Source: Dysgonamonadaceae bacterium
GTDB lineage: Bacteria > Bacteroidota > Bacteroidia > Bacteroidales > Azobacteroidaceae
Length of the DNA stretch: 14,662 nt
Assembly (NCBI GenBank): GCA_031287395.1
Contig: JAITTA010000313.1
Location: forward strand, 1 to 14,662
Direction of reading: 5' to 3'
Made by a program: the position numbers and the translations under genes. The notes under the pieces were generated by a model, which worked only from the letters and a program-made list of their open reading frames with translations, ran no database searches and was not told the origin of the DNA. This document shows, piece by piece, positions 13,942 through 14,662 of this stretch. How positions within the stretch are numbered: the stretch's first letter is position 1; the number at the start of each line of letters is the position of its first letter.

Positions 13942-14565
13942 CTAAGTTCTGAACGAATCGTTGAATGCCGTCCTGTTGACTATGGAACGACCCAGGGTAA
14001 TTTCGTCCGTATATTCAATTTCATCTCCTATGGAAACACCCCTCGCAATGACGCTTATCCGGACATCCGATCCTGAAAGTTTTCTATAAATATAAAAATT
14101 GGTCGTATCTCCTTCCATCGTCGTACTCAAGGCAAGTATAACCTCCTTAACGATCCCTGATTTCACACGTCCGACCAGACTTTCAATCTCCAAATCGGCA
14201 GGGCCAATACCTTCCATCGGGGAAATAATTCCTCCCAGAACATGGTACAGACCTTTAAATTGCGCCGTATTTTCAATGGCCATCACTTCCTTTATATTTT
14301 CCACGACACAAACTGTCGAAGCATCTCTTCCGGGGTCATTGCAGATACAACATATTTCATCGTCACATATATTATGACAAACGGAACAATACTTCACATT
14401 ATTGCGTAAATTGATAATTGTTTGTCCGAAATTCGTAACTTCTTCCGGACTGCGTTTCAGGGAATGCAGGACCAACCGCAAAGCGGTTTTTCTTCCGATT
14501 CCCGGAAGCTTGGCAAACTCATTGACCGCACTTTCCAATAAAGCTGAAGGATATTTTTGTATCAT
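13942..14565 (-). CDS. recR: Recombination mediator protein RecR
   Basis: This 207-residue protein works with RecO (and RecF) to load RecA on gapped DNA during recombinational repair. The helix-hairpin-helix is at about residues 19-36 (KLPGIGRKTALRLVLHSL). The C4 zinc finger uses Cys60, Cys63, Cys72 and Cys75 (CSVC...CCIC), with extra cysteines at 67 and 73. The Toprim domain starts at about 84 with VCVVEN (Glu89) and continues through GGIISPMEGIGP and the Walker-B-like TTNFYIYRKL. The end VSIGDEIEYTDEITLGRSIVNR is highly typical, so the gene is complete. The start at 14565 is supported by the family N-terminus MIQKYPSALLESAVNEFAKLPGIG, given here in part as YPSALLESAV. The stop is TAG, showing that TAG acts as a normal stop in this genome. 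Confidence 0.97.
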   Translation of the reverse strand: MIQKYPSALLESAVNEFAKLPGIGRKTALRLVLHSLKRSPEEVTNFGQTIINLRNNVKYCSVCHNICDDEICCICNDPGRDASTVCVVENIKEVMAIENTAQFKGLYHVLGGIISPMEGIGPADLEIESLVGRVKSGIVKEVILALSTTMEGDTTNFYIYRKLSGSDVRISVIARGVSIGDEIEYTDEITLGRSIVNRTAFNDSFRT

Positions 14566-14585
14566 TTATGACCTGAATTTCCTTA

Positions 14586-14616
14586 CAAAAATAACTTATT
14601 TCCGGATGCCTTGCAA
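14586..14616 (-). promoter_or_regulatory. recR: Promoter for recR
   Basis: On the minus strand, TTG (14616-14614, in TTTG) is followed by 20 bases and then TATTTTTG (14593-14586), matching TTG-N19/20-TAnnTTTG exactly. The -7 box ends 20 bases before the recR ATG, giving a short leader. Its -33 element overlaps that of a plus-strand promoter within the palindrome TTGCAA. Confidence 0.7.
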
Positions 14617-14641
14617 ATTTCGGTCATTTTACATACTTTTG
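14611..14641 (+). promoter_or_regulatory. Divergent promoter reading out of the right edge
   Basis: On the plus strand, TTG (14611-14613) is followed by 20 bases and then TACTTTTG (14634-14641), a full match to the same pattern with the same spacing as the recR promoter. The last 21 bases of the window after it are A/T-rich leader sequence. The gene it would serve starts beyond the window and cannot be identified. Confidence 0.6.
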
Positions 14642-14662
14642 CTTTTGTAAATAATATTAAAA

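Overview
The window looks like chromosomal core DNA from a member of the Bacteroidota, most likely Bacteroidales. Three things point there. The gene families are typical of that group (a lipoprotein-type TamA homologue paired with TamB, an FtsH with the LGAAWYLPEER segment, a BT0820-like HAD protein, a Bacteroides-type YqgE). Translation starts lack strong Shine-Dalgarno sequences. Several intergenic gaps carry the Bacteroidota promoter pattern TTG-N19/20-TAnnTTTG. No tRNA, rRNA, CRISPR array, transposase or phage gene was seen, and no gap between genes exceeds about 105 bases.

Layout from left to right. (1) 1-1831, minus: a secreted TPR-rich protein with an embedded beta-sandwich-like segment, open at the left edge, so its C-terminus is unseen. 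(2) 1924-4326, minus: rsfS and ftsH, separated by 9 bases, behind a good promoter at 4359-4388. (3) 4427-11049, minus: the envelope-biogenesis pair tamB-tamL, joined by an ATGA stop/start overlap. tamB is interrupted by one in-frame TAG at 9433-9435, and both sides of the stop read in the same frame and match the family. (4) 11161-11757, plus: yqgE, the only plus-strand gene, divergent from tamB. (5) 11779-14565, minus: recR, a small HAD phosphatase-like gene, a family 2 glycosyltransferase and a GNAT acetyltransferase, closely spaced, with the last two overlapping by 50 bases. (6) 14566-14662: the recR promoter, which appears to be one half of an exactly symmetric divergent promoter whose other half reads out of the window to the right.

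How the genes work together. rsfS (ribosome silencing) and ftsH (membrane proteolysis) form a housekeeping unit. TamB is an inner-membrane-anchored periplasmic bridge and TamL its outer-membrane Omp85 partner, so the amber codon in tamB would affect the whole assembly module if it is real. The recR cluster mixes recombination repair with surface-glycan-type enzymes, a co-directional cluster rather than an obvious pathway.

I did not find a clearly new biological system. The observations most worth checking are the amber codon in tamB, the symmetric divergent promoter at the right edge, the palindromic pair of -7 boxes between tamB and yqgE, and the glycosyltransferase whose C-terminal tail resembles the end of a Rossmann-like domain that is otherwise absent.
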